DNA of 64,000 bases, from the NCBI GenBank assembly GCA_902537415.1, contig CACBBC010000004.1:1-64000 (forward strand), written 5' to 3'. The position numbers and the translations under genes were made by a program. Shown here one piece after another: positions 1-8,873 of this stretch. The notes beneath the pieces were generated by a model. The model saw only the letters and a list, made by a program, of their open reading frames with translations, ran no database searches and was not told where the DNA came from. This stretch comes from an uncultured Alphaproteobacteria bacterium. Its GTDB lineage: Bacteria > Pseudomonadota > Alphaproteobacteria > Rhodobacterales > Rhodobacteraceae. Numbering within the stretch: position 1 is the stretch's first letter; every line of letters begins with the position of its first letter.

Positions 1-286
1 CATTAGAAACTTCTTTTTCCTCTAGCCCGCTATCGTCGATAGCTTGTTGCATCGCTATAAAGTTAAAGGCTGCACCATCTCCCATAAACCTTAGCTGCCT
101 TTTATCTATAAAATCCTCTATATTTATATCGGGTCTTCCATGAACTCTACTTCTAAACCCATGTTCTTCATAATCTAAACTTTTGCTTATACCAGAAGTC
201 CCCTTTCTAAGACTCTCTTCTACTGCTTTCTTGTCAATCCCAATACATGAAACAATCCCTAAACCTGTAATAACCGCTCGACGCAT
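1..286 (-). CDS. fabB: Beta-ketoacyl-ACP synthase I, N-terminal part (cut by window edge)
   Basis: Condensing enzyme of type II fatty-acid synthesis that elongates the cis-3 unsaturated product made by FabA. Only the first 95 residues lie in the window. The protein opens MRRAVITGLGIVSCIG, the typical KAS I/II N-terminus, and later carries RSRVHGRPDINIEDF and RQLRFMGDGAAFNF. The latter matches the FabB-type RFM segment better than FabF. The catalytic Cys-His-His residues are beyond the edge. The gene starts 28 bases after fabA ends, so the two form an operon, as is usual in Alphaproteobacteria. Confidence is high for family and good for FabB over FabF because of the fabA partner. Confidence 0.9.
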   Translation of the reverse strand, partial: MRRAVITGLGIVSCIGIDKKAVEESLRKGTSGISKSLDYEEHGFRSRVHGRPDINIEDFIDKRQLRFMGDGAAFNFIAMQQAIDDSGLEEKEVSN

Positions 287-314
287 AATCTTACATTTCT
301 CCCTTAGAAATAAA

Positions 315-821
315 TCAGCTCTGAAACAACCCTACCTTCATATTTTCAGCTGAATATATTTTTTCATTATCTGCATACATAGTTCCATTGGCCATGCCGA
401 GTTTTAACTTTCTATCGATTACTCTTGTAAAATTTACTTCATATCTCACAAGCTTTATATCTGGAGTTACCATTCCTGTAAACTTTACCTCACCGACACC
501 CAAAGCTCTTCCTCGACCTTTCATTTCTCTCCATCCTAGATTAAATCCAGTTAGTTGCCATAACGCATCTAAACCCAGACACCCTGGCATCACAGGGTCT
601 CCTTCAAAATGACATCCAAAAAACCATAATTTTGGATTTATGTCGAACTCTGCTACGACATGTCCTTTATTATGTTCACCACCATCATCTGATATTTCTG
701 TTACCCTATCAATCATTAGCATAGGGGGCATTGGAAGTTGAGGGTTACCCGTTCCAAACAGTTCACCCTTAGCGCATGATATTAGCTCTTCGTAATCAAA
801 CTTATTTTTTCTGGATATCAT
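315..821 (-). CDS. fabA: 3-hydroxydecanoyl-ACP dehydratase/isomerase FabA
   Basis: Dehydrates 3-hydroxydecanoyl-ACP and isomerises trans-2 to cis-3-decenoyl-ACP, the branch point to unsaturated fatty acids in the cytoplasm. The 168-residue length is typical of FabA (about 170). The active-site block FFGCHFEGDPVMPGCLGLD is intact, with catalytic His71 and Asp85. The C-terminal segment MYADNEKIYSAENMKVGLF is also family-typical. The gene is followed by fabB on the same strand. It is transcribed away from imuB across a spacer of about 230 bases. Nothing unusual is seen. Confidence 0.97.
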   Translation of the reverse strand: MISRKNKFDYEELISCAKGELFGTGNPQLPMPPMLMIDRVTEISDDGGEHNKGHVVAEFDINPKLWFFGCHFEGDPVMPGCLGLDALWQLTGFNLGWREMKGRGRALGVGEVKFTGMVTPDIKLVRYEVNFTRVIDRKLKLGMANGTMYADNEKIYSAENMKVGLFQS

Positions 822-1011
822 AGTGTTCTTTTTACTATACTATTTTTAGCATCATACAAATCAAATTCTATCAATGCGTTAAAAAATATTCTTGTTTTTT
901 GATCATTATTTTCTGTCACAAAATTATTAACGGAGATCCTATCAGGGTATGTTTACAAAAGATAGGTAAAATAATTTTCATATTTGCTGTACGCCAAAGT
1001 ACAAAATTGAG

Positions 1012-1040
1012 TTGGACTTTTTATTCGTTTGCAATTAAAA
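1012..1040 (+). promoter_or_regulatory. Putative sigma-70-type promoter of the imuB operon
   Basis: A -35-like TTGGAC at 1012-1017 and a -10-like TTAAAA at 1035-1040 are separated by 17 bases. Transcription would then start around 1047, four bases before the imuB ATG, giving a nearly leaderless mRNA, and no convincing Shine-Dalgarno sequence precedes that ATG. The call rests on consensus match and on the adjoining LexA box. In such AT-rich DNA a chance match is quite possible. Confidence 0.35.
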
Positions 1041-1041
1041 A

Positions 1042-1056
1042 GAACAAATAATGAAC
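1042..1056 (+). promoter_or_regulatory. Putative LexA (SOS) box, GAAC-N7-GAAC, overlapping the imuB start codon
   Basis: The sequence GAACAAATAATGAAC is an exact GAAC-N7-GAAC direct repeat, the reverse complement of the alphaproteobacterial LexA operator GTTC-N7-GTTC. It covers the imuB ATG (1051-1053) and the predicted transcription start. ImuB/DnaE2 cassettes are established LexA targets in Caulobacter and relatives, so position and partner gene agree. Bound LexA would block the start of the imuB-methyltransferase-dnaE2 transcript. Confidence 0.75.
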
Positions 1057-2739
1057 AAAATAAAATTAAAAAATAGATTCGCTTCCATTTGGTTTCCACA
1101 ATTACCATTAGAGACGATATTATCTAAGGAACCCCTGTTAGATTCATTACCTCTAGTTGTTTCTTTTTCTGGAGGGGAGGAAATAATATGTGCAAATGGA
1201 TTAGCTAAAAAGCTAAATATATCCGCCGGAATGTCTACTAAGGAAACTCTGACATTAAATCCTCATGTGATTAGTAAAACAGTTCAGCATTCAGATCTTA
1301 AAAAAAAACTAATTAAACTTTTTAGTTTCACATATCAATTCACACCTCTTATAAGATTAGATGGCTATGATAGCTTGATGCTTGATATAACAGGATGCGA
1401 GAAATTCACGGGGAAAGATGAAGACTTCATACATCAACTAACAGCTCATTTTTCTAAAATTAATATACTCAGCATTATAGGGATTGCGGGAACCCAGGGA
1501 GCTGCTTGGGCAATAGCAAGATTCCAAAATAGTTCCAATAGAAAACAACCAAGAGCAAATCTTAGAAAAATAATCAATGATCAAAGTAGAGCTACAAGGA
1601 TTAAAATTCCTAGCGATAGAGATACCGAGAATTCACAAAAGAAATTATCTATCTTTAATATAGGCCATTCTGTTAATGACCCTATGCATAGGTCTAGAAC
1701 AATTGATAATGATAAAACAGAAAAAGCTCTTATTTCCTTACCAGTGGAAGCATTGAACCTAGAAAGCACCGATATAAATCTATTAAATTTATTTGGTATC
1801 TACAAAGTTGGAGACCTAATAAACATAGATCCAACTTCTATTAATAGAAGGTTTGGCAATCATATAATCAAAAGAGTACGGCAAGTTTTGGGCAAGGAAA
1901 CAGAACTATTCAATAAAATTGTCTGGGAAGAAAAATACTCCTTTTCAACAGACCTGTTCTTAGAAGAAATAACTCTTCAAGGTATAAGTGAATTCATCAA
2001 AACTCTTATTAAGAAACTATGTGACAAGCTCGAGAAAAATAAGAAGCTAATTAGAAGATGTAATGTTAAATTTCCACCAAACAACAAATTACTTATAGAG
2101 ATAAATTTCAGTAACCCCACGCAAGACAAAACCAAAATAGAACTGGTAATGCTAGAAAAACTCAAGACTATTAAAAGTCTCAAAAATATAGAAGCAATAA
2201 TCCTTGAAGGAGTACATATTGAAGAAGCAAGAGAAAGACAAATAGCTATAAATGTTCCTGGTAGAGATTACACTTCTAAATACCTAGATGAGGAAGAAAA
2301 AATAAGTTTATTGATGGCCAGAATTGAAGCTAGGTTAGGAAAAAATAAGGTGAAATCCTTCGCACAACACCACAGTCACATACCAGAGAAAACTTTTTCT
2401 TTAGATGAATTTAAAACAAAAAGAAAAACAGGTAATCAATGGCAGAAAAGTAAACTTATCAGACCAATACTTTTATATTCACCGGATCTCATTAATGCTA
2501 CTTTGTATAGAGATGACTATCTGAATAAATTCAGTTGGAGAGGAAAAAAGTATAAAACCTGCTATGTACGTGGACCTGAAAGAATAGCGTCTGAATGGTG
2601 GAACAAGGATAAAGGAACGAATTTTAGATTACGTGACTATTGGGAGGTGACAACAACGTGTGGTGCAAGGTTGTGGATGTTTGAAGAAAAGAATAAGATC
2701 TCAGAAAATAGATGGTTTGTACATGGTAATTTTTGTTAG
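1051..2739 (+). CDS. imuB: ImuB, inactive Y-family polymerase-like mutasome protein
   Basis: Non-catalytic Y-family relative that links the beta clamp to the error-prone polymerase DnaE2 during SOS mutagenesis. The N-terminus (RFASIWFPQLPLETIL), the middle YDSLMLDITGCEKFTG and the C-terminal GPERIASEWW...RDYWEV...WFVHGNF are ImuB signatures. The palm segment lacks the acidic pair of active Y-family polymerases, as is usual for ImuB. At 562 residues it is near or slightly above usual length (about 500-550). The extra length is largely an insert at about residues 155-215 containing QKKLSIF (196-202). It is the first gene of an operon: the methyltransferase follows after 21 bases. No imuA precedes it; the upstream neighbour is divergent fabA. 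A LexA box covers its start codon. Confidence 0.92.
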   Translation: MNKIKLKNRFASIWFPQLPLETILSKEPLLDSLPLVVSFSGGEEIICANGLAKKLNISAGMSTKETLTLNPHVISKTVQHSDLKKKLIKLFSFTYQFTPLIRLDGYDSLMLDITGCEKFTGKDEDFIHQLTAHFSKINILSIIGIAGTQGAAWAIARFQNSSNRKQPRANLRKIINDQSRATRIKIPSDRDTENSQKKLSIFNIGHSVNDPMHRSRTIDNDKTEKALISLPVEALNLESTDINLLNLFGIYKVGDLINIDPTSINRRFGNHIIKRVRQVLGKETELFNKIVWEEKYSFSTDLFLEEITLQGISEFIKTLIKKLCDKLEKNKKLIRRCNVKFPPNNKLLIEINFSNPTQDKTKIELVMLEKLKTIKSLKNIEAIILEGVHIEEARERQIAINVPGRDYTSKYLDEEEKISLLMARIEARLGKNKVKSFAQHHSHIPEKTFSLDEFKTKRKTGNQWQKSKLIRPILLYSPDLINATLYRDDYLNKFSWRGKKYKTCYVRGPERIASEWWNKDKGTNFRLRDYWEVTTTCGARLWMFEEKNKISENRWFVHGNFC

Positions 2740-2760
2740 TAATTTAGGCTGTGAATAGGG

Positions 2761-3642
2761 ATGCAATTTCAAAAAAATAATACATTAGACACTAAGGCTC
2801 TTGGGCTTGAGGTTTCTTTGGCAATAGCAAAATTTGTTACTGGAAAAGAGAACATGCACTATGGCGTTTGGGACAACCTAGACCCTTGTCTTGAGAATTT
2901 GGGTAAGGCTCAAGAACAGTATACAAAATTACTGTTCAAATACTTTCCAAAAAAGAAAAAGCTGAATATCCTTGACATTGGCGGAGGTGCTGGAGAAACA
3001 GCAAAGAAGTTAATCTCCTTAGGCCATAGCGTCACTATTATTGTACCTAGCGATATACTAAGCAAGCGATGTTTAGAAAACACAAACAATAAAGCCAAAG
3101 TTCATAATATAAGGTTTGAAGATTATGAACCCCAAAAAAATCAGACATTTGACTTATGTCTATTTTCAGAAAGCTTCCAGTATATTCCCGCAAAAATTGC
3201 GCTAAAAAAGGCTAAAGAATTACTAAACAAAGGTGGACAAATATTGGTTGCGGACTGCTTCCGCTCTGACGTCAAGCATAGTAGTCACAACAGAAGACCA
3301 GGAGGAGGACATCCTTTATCGGAAATGCTGAAACTACTTAAAGATATAAATCTGAATATTATATCAAAAAAAGAGATAACAAAATCCGTTGCTCCATCTT
3401 TAGATATAGAGCAGAAATTTTATAATGTAGTTGGCGTTGGAATAGACAAAGTACAGCAAGGCTTAGTAGCAAGCCATCCTTGGAAAATGAAACTATTTAA
3501 TCTGGTCTATAAGACTATAGTAAACCAGAAAAAGCGCAGACGTTTACATGACAGAATTTATGGAAACATAAGAAATTCTGACAATTTTATTAAATTCAAT
3601 CACTATATGATCTTTCAACTGTCTTCTAATAAGGCAGATTGA
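2761..3642 (+). CDS. Class I SAM-dependent methyltransferase inside the imuB-dnaE2 operon
   Basis: Predicted small-molecule or lipid methyltransferase; the substrate is unknown. The SAM-binding glycine loop LDIGGGAGETA lies at residues 71-81, followed by a motif II/III-like FDLCLFSESFQYIP and LLNKGGQILVADCF. The N-terminal region with MHYGVWD resembles the cyclopropane-synthase-like and tocopherol/sterol methyltransferase group, where a substrate-shielding helix precedes the Rossmann fold. The C-terminus is rich in Lys and Arg. No DNA-methylase NPPY-type motif is seen. The gene lies 21 bases after imuB and 26 bases before dnaE2, so it probably shares their LexA control. A methyltransferase is not part of the standard imuA-imuB-dnaE2 cassette, and its job there is open. 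Confidence 0.8.
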   Translation: MQFQKNNTLDTKALGLEVSLAIAKFVTGKENMHYGVWDNLDPCLENLGKAQEQYTKLLFKYFPKKKKLNILDIGGGAGETAKKLISLGHSVTIIVPSDILSKRCLENTNNKAKVHNIRFEDYEPQKNQTFDLCLFSESFQYIPAKIALKKAKELLNKGGQILVADCFRSDVKHSSHNRRPGGGHPLSEMLKLLKDINLNIISKKEITKSVAPSLDIEQKFYNVVGVGIDKVQQGLVASHPWKMKLFNLVYKTIVNQKKRRRLHDRIYGNIRNSDNFIKFNHYMIFQLSSNKAD

Positions 3643-3668
3643 ATAGCTTAATAAGATAGAGCTTTTAG

Positions 3669-6515
3669 TTGTCGTATTCAGAGCTTTGCATAACATCTAA
3701 TTTTAGCTTCCTAGAAGGAGCCAGCCATCCTGAAGAGTATGTCGAAAGAGCAATAGAGTTTGGATTAAAATCTATAGCGATTGTCGACAAAAACTCCATT
3801 TCTGGAATAGTGAGAGGGCTTAGAACTATAAAGGAAATCGAATATGATACTAAAAGTAAATGCTCTCCTCTAAAACTAATACCAGGAGTTACTATTGTCA
3901 CAACTCATAGAACTGAAATAACATGCTTAGCTCAGACACGACAAGGATGGAAAAACATATGCAAAGTTTTAACTACTGGAAAAAAGAATTCGAAGAAGGG
4001 TTATTCCCATATTGACTATGAAAGTATTCTCAAAAACCAAGATGGCATTATATTCTTAGCTCATATTTCAGAAAAAAATCATAGCCTTTCAGAGAAGCTT
4101 GAGTGGTTGAGGTTTATCCGAATACTCAAGAGAAATAATAGTAGATCTATATATATAGTTATGGCGCCCAAATACGATGGCCTGGATGAAATACGTTTTT
4201 ATAAAATCAATAGGTTTGCAAAAAATGCTAAGTGTGGAGTTATAGGGTCTTCTACTCCTCTAATGCATCATAGCTCCAGACGAAAAGTCAGAGATACTTT
4301 ATCTGCAATAAAAATGAAATGCACCATAGATGACCTGGGAGTTGAATCAAGTATTAATGGAGAGCAAAGGATACGATCACCCCATGATTTTATAACTATA
4401 TTCAAAGATTATCCCGAAGCGATACACAACACTAACTTTGTAAGCGATAGATGTTCGTTTTCTTTAGACGAACTCAACTATACATACCCTAAAGAAGTGC
4501 TCAAAGGAGAGAACCCTGATACAATATTACACGAGCTAACCTTTAATGGATTAAATGAATATTATGCAAAAAATATTCCTGTGAAAATATTAAAGGGAGT
4601 AAAAAAGGAACTTCTGTTAATAAAAAAACTCAAATACGCTCCTTATTTTCTCACAGTGTATGACATAGTGAAGTTTGCAAGAAGTAGAGGTATTCTGTGT
4701 CAAGGCCGTGGCTCTGCTGCTAATTCCATAGTTTGTTTTTCTTTGGGGGTAACATCCGTTAGCCCAGAGATTGGGTCTATGGTATTCGAGCGCTTTATAT
4801 CAGAGGCAAGAAACGAACCCCCTGATATTGACATTGATTTTGAGCATGAACGCAGACAGGAGATAATAGACGAAATATACAGGAAATATGGCGATAGAAG
4901 AGCTGCCTTATGCGCTACAGTCATCCACTACAGAGCGAAAGGAGCGATAAGAGATGTCGGCAAAGTAATGGGGTTAAGCAAAGAAATAATATCCTCGATG
5001 GCTGAAAATATTGTTGGATGGGATAGACATAAGATGCCTCATTACAATAATACCAACTTAGAAGGGAAGAATGACCATACTAGAATATTGGAAACTTTGG
5101 CCCTCAGCGACCAATTAATAGGCTTTCCTAGACACTTAGGTCAGCATGTAGGTGGCTTTATAATTACTGAGAATTATTTGGATGAGATTACATCTATTGA
5201 AAATACTGCTATGGAAGGCAGAAGTATAATAGCATGGGATAAAGACGACATAGACTTTTTAGGTATACTAAAGATAGATATTTTAGCTCTCGGGATGCTG
5301 ACATGTATAAAGAAATCTTTTGATTTAATAAAAAACCATCATAACCGGAAAGTTAGCCTAAACAATATTCCACATCGAGATACACGTGTCTTTAATATGC
5401 TTTCCAAAGCAGACACTGTAGGGGTTTTTCAGGTTGAAAGCAGAGCCCAAATGAACTTCCTTCCAAGATTAAAACCACAATGCTTTTATGATCTGGTAAT
5501 ACAAGTTGCCATCGTCAGACCTGGGCCAATTCAGGGGGATATGGTTCATCCCTATATAAAAAGAAGAAATGGACAAGAAAAAGTTACTTTTCCTTCCGAA
5601 AAACTAAAAGAAATTCTTGGTAAGACTCTTGGCGTGCCACTATTTCAAGAACAAGCAATACAAATTGCAATGAAAGGTGCGGGATTTTCACTGAAAGATA
5701 CCGATAGACTAAGAAAATCATTAGCGACGTTTAAGAGAAACGGTACTGTTAGTAAGTTTAAAAAAAGATTTATTGATGGTATGCAAAAAAATGGATACGA
5801 CAAGGATTTTGCTACAAAGTGCTTTTCTCAGATATCGGGGTTTGGTGAATACGGATTTCCTGAAAGTCATGCTGCAAGCTTCGCTATTCTTGTATATGCG
5901 TCGGCTTGGATAAAATATCATTATCCTGATGTTTTTGCCTGCGCTTTACTAAACTCTCAACCGATGGGATTCTACTCTGCTTCTCAAATAATACGTGATG
6001 CAAAAAATCACGGGGTAAAAGTTAAAGAAATATGCATAAACAAAAGCGAATGGAACCATTCTCTAGAAAATCACGGCGAACCTTTTTTTAGTTTACGACT
6101 GGGGTTCAGGCAGATCAAAGGACTTTCAAAAAATGACGTCGATAGAATTATTAAAGAGAGAGGCAATGGTTATAATGATCCCCAAGATTTATGGCATCGT
6201 ATTAGACTGAGCCCAAGTATTATAAAGCTGCTGATTAAAGCAAATTGCTTTCACTCTCTTAATAAAAACAGAAGACTATTACTTTGGGATGCTCAAGCTA
6301 TAAAAAAAACAAATTCTTTAGCCCTTTTTGAAGGTTATTCTGAGAAGGAATACTTACCAGAGAAAAGCGTCAATCTTCCTAATATGACTTTAGGTGAAGA
6401 ATTGATTTTAGATTATCAATCTCTACGGTTAAGTCTATCTACACACCCCGTAAAACTACTGAGACCTTTTCTCAAGAAGAGATTCATAGAAGAGTATTGT
6501 GGCCGTAGTATCTAA
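3669..6515 (+). CDS. dnaE2: Error-prone DNA polymerase DnaE2, lacking the C-terminal OB-fold region
   Basis: C-family polymerase used for translesion synthesis with ImuB. The N-terminus (ELCITSNFSFLEGASHPEE) is the DnaE2 PHP-domain start. The catalytic palm has PDIDIDF at 385-391 (Asp386, Asp388) and the third Asp537 in KIDILALGMLT, all intact. Helix-hairpin-helix and finger motifs follow (ESHAASFAILVYASAWIKYH). The start is TTG at 3669, immediately after an in-frame stop codon, so no earlier start is possible and no good ATG is close. The protein has 948 residues while the family usually has 1,000-1,150. It stops soon after the LSLSTHPVKLLR segment, which normally leads into the OB-fold. The next gene begins six bases on from the opposite strand, leaving no hidden remainder. 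Confidence 0.93.
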   Translation: MSYSELCITSNFSFLEGASHPEEYVERAIEFGLKSIAIVDKNSISGIVRGLRTIKEIEYDTKSKCSPLKLIPGVTIVTTHRTEITCLAQTRQGWKNICKVLTTGKKNSKKGYSHIDYESILKNQDGIIFLAHISEKNHSLSEKLEWLRFIRILKRNNSRSIYIVMAPKYDGLDEIRFYKINRFAKNAKCGVIGSSTPLMHHSSRRKVRDTLSAIKMKCTIDDLGVESSINGEQRIRSPHDFITIFKDYPEAIHNTNFVSDRCSFSLDELNYTYPKEVLKGENPDTILHELTFNGLNEYYAKNIPVKILKGVKKELLLIKKLKYAPYFLTVYDIVKFARSRGILCQGRGSAANSIVCFSLGVTSVSPEIGSMVFERFISEARNEPPDIDIDFEHERRQEIIDEIYRKYGDRRAALCATVIHYRAKGAIRDVGKVMGLSKEIISSMAENIVGWDRHKMPHYNNTNLEGKNDHTRILETLALSDQLIGFPRHLGQHVGGFIITENYLDEITSIENTAMEGRSIIAWDKDDIDFLGILKIDILALGMLTCIKKSFDLIKNHHNRKVSLNNIPHRDTRVFNMLSKADTVGVFQVESRAQMNFLPRLKPQCFYDLVIQVAIVRPGPIQGDMVHPYIKRRNGQEKVTFPSEKLKEILGKTLGVPLFQEQAIQIAMKGAGFSLKDTDRLRKSLATFKRNGTVSKFKKRFIDGMQKNGYDKDFATKCFSQISGFGEYGFPESHAASFAILVYASAWIKYHYPDVFACALLNSQPMGFYSASQIIRDAKNHGVKVKEICINKSEWNHSLENHGEPFFSLRLGFRQIKGLSKNDVDRIIKERGNGYNDPQDLWHRIRLSPSIIKLLIKANCFHSLNKNRRLLLWDAQAIKKTNSLALFEGYSEKEYLPEKSVNLPNMTLGEELILDYQSLRLSLSTHPVKLLRPFLKKRFIEEYCGRSI

Positions 6516-6520
6516 CGAGT

Positions 6521-6865
6521 TTAACCGCAATAGACGCTAACTATCTTCTTCTGACTGCCAACAATAATACTCAATCGTTTAGGGTTAGTATTCTCAATAC
6601 TTTCATTTCTATCTAAGAAAATAATCCTAGTATTGGATGGGTACTCCATTGCACCGAGCGCCGATTCAGGTTGCCCCACTAAAAAGCTCAAATTACGCGC
6701 TATACACTGACCATCATCTGTTAGCTTGACCTTATTCCCGATTGTTGGGCCAGTGTAGTTCCCTGTAATATTGGGTTGCTCGAGACTGGTTTGATTTGTT
6801 TGACAAGCAACTGTTAATAAACAAAAAGTTATAATAAAAAAATTTTTGACCACAGATATCCTCAT
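6521..6865 (-). CDS. Small lipoprotein with a peptidase inhibitor I78-type domain
   Basis: A 114-residue protein with a lipoprotein signal (hydrophobic stretch, then LTVAC with the lipidated Cys at residue 21). The C-terminal half fits the I78 inhibitor family (PF11720): a Cys before an LVGQ segment, a central strand with RIIFLD, then NPKRLSIIV and a closing VYCG. The two cysteines, in GQCIAR and VYCG, are probably disulphide-bonded in the periplasm. The family is named for a fungal serine protease inhibitor; the bacterial role is not established. The gene ends convergently with dnaE2, six bases away, and lies 14 bases after acs on the same strand. Confidence 0.72.
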   Translation of the reverse strand: MRISVVKNFFIITFCLLTVACQTNQTSLEQPNITGNYTGPTIGNKVKLTDDGQCIARNLSFLVGQPESALGAMEYPSNTRIIFLDRNESIENTNPKRLSIIVGSQKKIVSVYCG

Positions 6866-6879
6866 TAATTTAATTCACT

Positions 6880-8826
6880 TTAAAGCTTCTTACGATTAGC
6901 AATCAGATCATCAACGACAGCAGGTTCTGCTAAAGTAGATGTATCACCTAAATTGCTAAAATCATCCTCAGCAATTTTTCGCAAAATCCTTCTCATGATC
7001 TTACCTGATCTGGTCTTTGGAAGACCTGGAGAAAATTGAATAATATCAGGCTTTGCAATAGGACCAATCTCTTTTCTAACCCAATCCTGAAGCTCCTTCA
7101 AAAGCTTATCAGAGTTTTTCTCTCCGGACATTAGAGATACATATGCATATATCCCTTGGCCTTTAATTGGGTGGGGGAAACCGACTACTGCACTCTCATT
7201 AACTTTTGGATGGGCGACTAAAGCACTTTCAATTTCTGCTGTTCCCATTCTATGACCTGAAACATTTAATACGTCATCGACTCTTCCAGTGATCCAGTAA
7301 TACCCATCTTTATCCCTTCTACACCCATCACCTGAGAAGTAATAACCTTTATAATCATTAAAATACGTCGAAACAAACCTATCATGATCTCCAAAGACAG
7401 TACGCATTTGTCCTGGCCAACTATCCTTAATAACCAATACGCCTTCACACTCCTCATCAGATATCTCTTCTCCAGAATTTGGGTCAAGAATTGCAGGCTC
7501 AATACCAAAAAAGGGTAAAGTTGCAGAACCAGGCTTGGTTGTTGTAGCTCCAGGTAGAGGTGTAATAAGAATTCCACCTGTTTCGGTTTGCCACCACGTA
7601 TCAACTATTGGGCAATTGTTTTTACCTACTACCCGATTATACCACTCCCATGCTTCAGGATTAATAGGCTCTCCTACGGTGCCTAAAATTCGAATGCTAG
7701 ACAGATCATTTTTGTTAACAAATTCGTCACCTAGCCCCATCAAGGCTCTTATAGCTGTTGGAGCCGTATAAAATTGATTTACTTTATATTTTTCACATAT
7801 TTGCCAAAATCGTGATGCGTCAGGATAGGTAGGAACGCCCTCGAACATAAGAGTCGTTGCTCCATTTGCTAAAGGCCCATAAACGATATAGCTGTGACCA
7901 GTTACCCAACCTACATCAGCAGTACACCAATAGATATCTCTATCATTATAATCAAAAACAAATTTATGTGTCATCGAAGCATACAGAATATATCCCGCCG
8001 TTGAATGTAAAACACCCTTAGGTTTTCCTGTTGAGCCAGAGGTATAAAGGATAAAGAGCGGGTCTTCTGCATTCATAGGTTCAGGAGGACAAACAGCACT
8101 TGCTTTATCCATTAAATCATTTAACCAGAAATCACGCCCCTCCTTCATGCTAACTTCTGTTGAAGTTCTCTTCAAAACAAGAGAGGTTATATCTCCGGAT
8201 ATATCCAAAGCCTCATCAACATTCTTCTTTAAAGGAGTTTGTTTTCCACCTCTTGGCGCTTCATTGGCGGTAATCACCGCTTTTGCTCCACAATCAATAA
8301 TTCGACTCGCAAGCGCTTCTGGAGAAAAACCTGCGAAAACAACAGAGTGTATTGCGCCCACTCTGGCACATGCTAACATTGCGTAAGCCGCTTCTGGAAC
8401 CATTGGCATATACAAAATTACTCTATCCCCTTTCTTTATGCCTCGATCCTTTAAAACGTTCCCAACCTTACACACATTTTCATATAGTTCTCTGTACGTA
8501 ATTTTTTTAGAAACCCCTGGCTCATCCCCCTCCCATAAGATTGCCACTTTTTCACTTTTGTTTTCAAGGTGTCTATCTACACAGTTTTCAGACACATTGA
8601 GCACACCATCTTCAAACCACTTTATAGAAATATCAGGATGGGAATATGAAACATTTTTGACTTTAGTAAATTCTTTTTGCCACAGCAGTCGATTACGGCC
8701 CTGTTCCTCCCAAAACGCCTCAGGACTTTCAACTGACCTTGTATACATTTCATGATATTTGGTCCTATCTATTAGCGCTTTTTTGGAAAACTCTTCCTTG
8801 GGCTGATATCCTTCTACAGTTTTCAT
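6880..8826 (-). CDS. acs: Acetyl-CoA synthetase (AMP-forming)
   Basis: Activates acetate to acetyl-CoA with ATP in two steps through acetyl-AMP. At 648 residues it has the normal length. Visible motifs are the P-loop-like [15 protein letters not shown], the TWWQTETGG core, the [20 protein letters not shown] hinge region, and [11 protein letters not shown] near the C-terminus. The catalytic lysine there is Lys609, the position acetylated by Pat-type enzymes in Salmonella Acs. An AAAGGA ribosome-binding site precedes the ATG. Acetate made into acetyl-CoA here could feed the ethylmalonyl-CoA enzymes encoded further along. Confidence 0.97.
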   Translation of the reverse strand: MKTVEGYQPKEEFSKKALIDRTKYHEMYTRSVESPEAFWEEQGRNRLLWQKEFTKVKNVSYSHPDISIKWFEDGVLNVSENCVDRHLENKSEKVAILWEGDEPGVSKKITYRELYENVCKVGNVLKDRGIKKGDRVILYMPMVPEAAYAMLACARVGAIHSVVFAGFSPEALASRIIDCGAKAVITANEAPRGGKQTPLKKNVDEALDISGDITSLVLKRTSTEVSMKEGRDFWLNDLMDKASAVCPPEPMNAEDPLFILYTSGSTGKPKGVLHSTAGYILYASMTHKFVFDYNDRDIYWCTADVGWVTGHSYIVYGPLANGATTLMFEGVPTYPDASRFWQICEKYKVNQFYTAPTAIRALMGLGDEFVNKNDLSSIRILGTVGEPINPEAWEWYNRVVGKNNCPIVDTWWQTETGGILITPLPGATTTKPGSATLPFFGIEPAILDPNSGEEISDEECEGVLVIKDSWPGQMRTVFGDHDRFVSTYFNDYKGYYFSGDGCRRDKDGYYWITGRVDDVLNVSGHRMGTAEIESALVAHPKVNESAVVGFPHPIKGQGIYAYVSLMSGEKNSDKLLKELQDWVRKEIGPIAKPDIIQFSPGLPKTRSGKIMRRILRKIAEDDFSNLGDTSTLAEPAVVDDLIANRKKL

Positions 8827-8873
8827 TCCTTTAATCCTAATTATAATTTTTCTTAAACAAATCTTCGTCAGCT

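Noticed and set aside
3669-6515. DnaE2 truncation by a frameshift
   Set aside because: The following bases encode a convincing lipoprotein on the other strand up to 6865, and no OB-fold residues appear in other frames, so no lost remainder was found.
7266-7604. A 112-residue open frame on the minus strand within acs
   Set aside because: It is another frame of the same stretch as acs, which has full motifs and length; the alternative has low-complexity composition.
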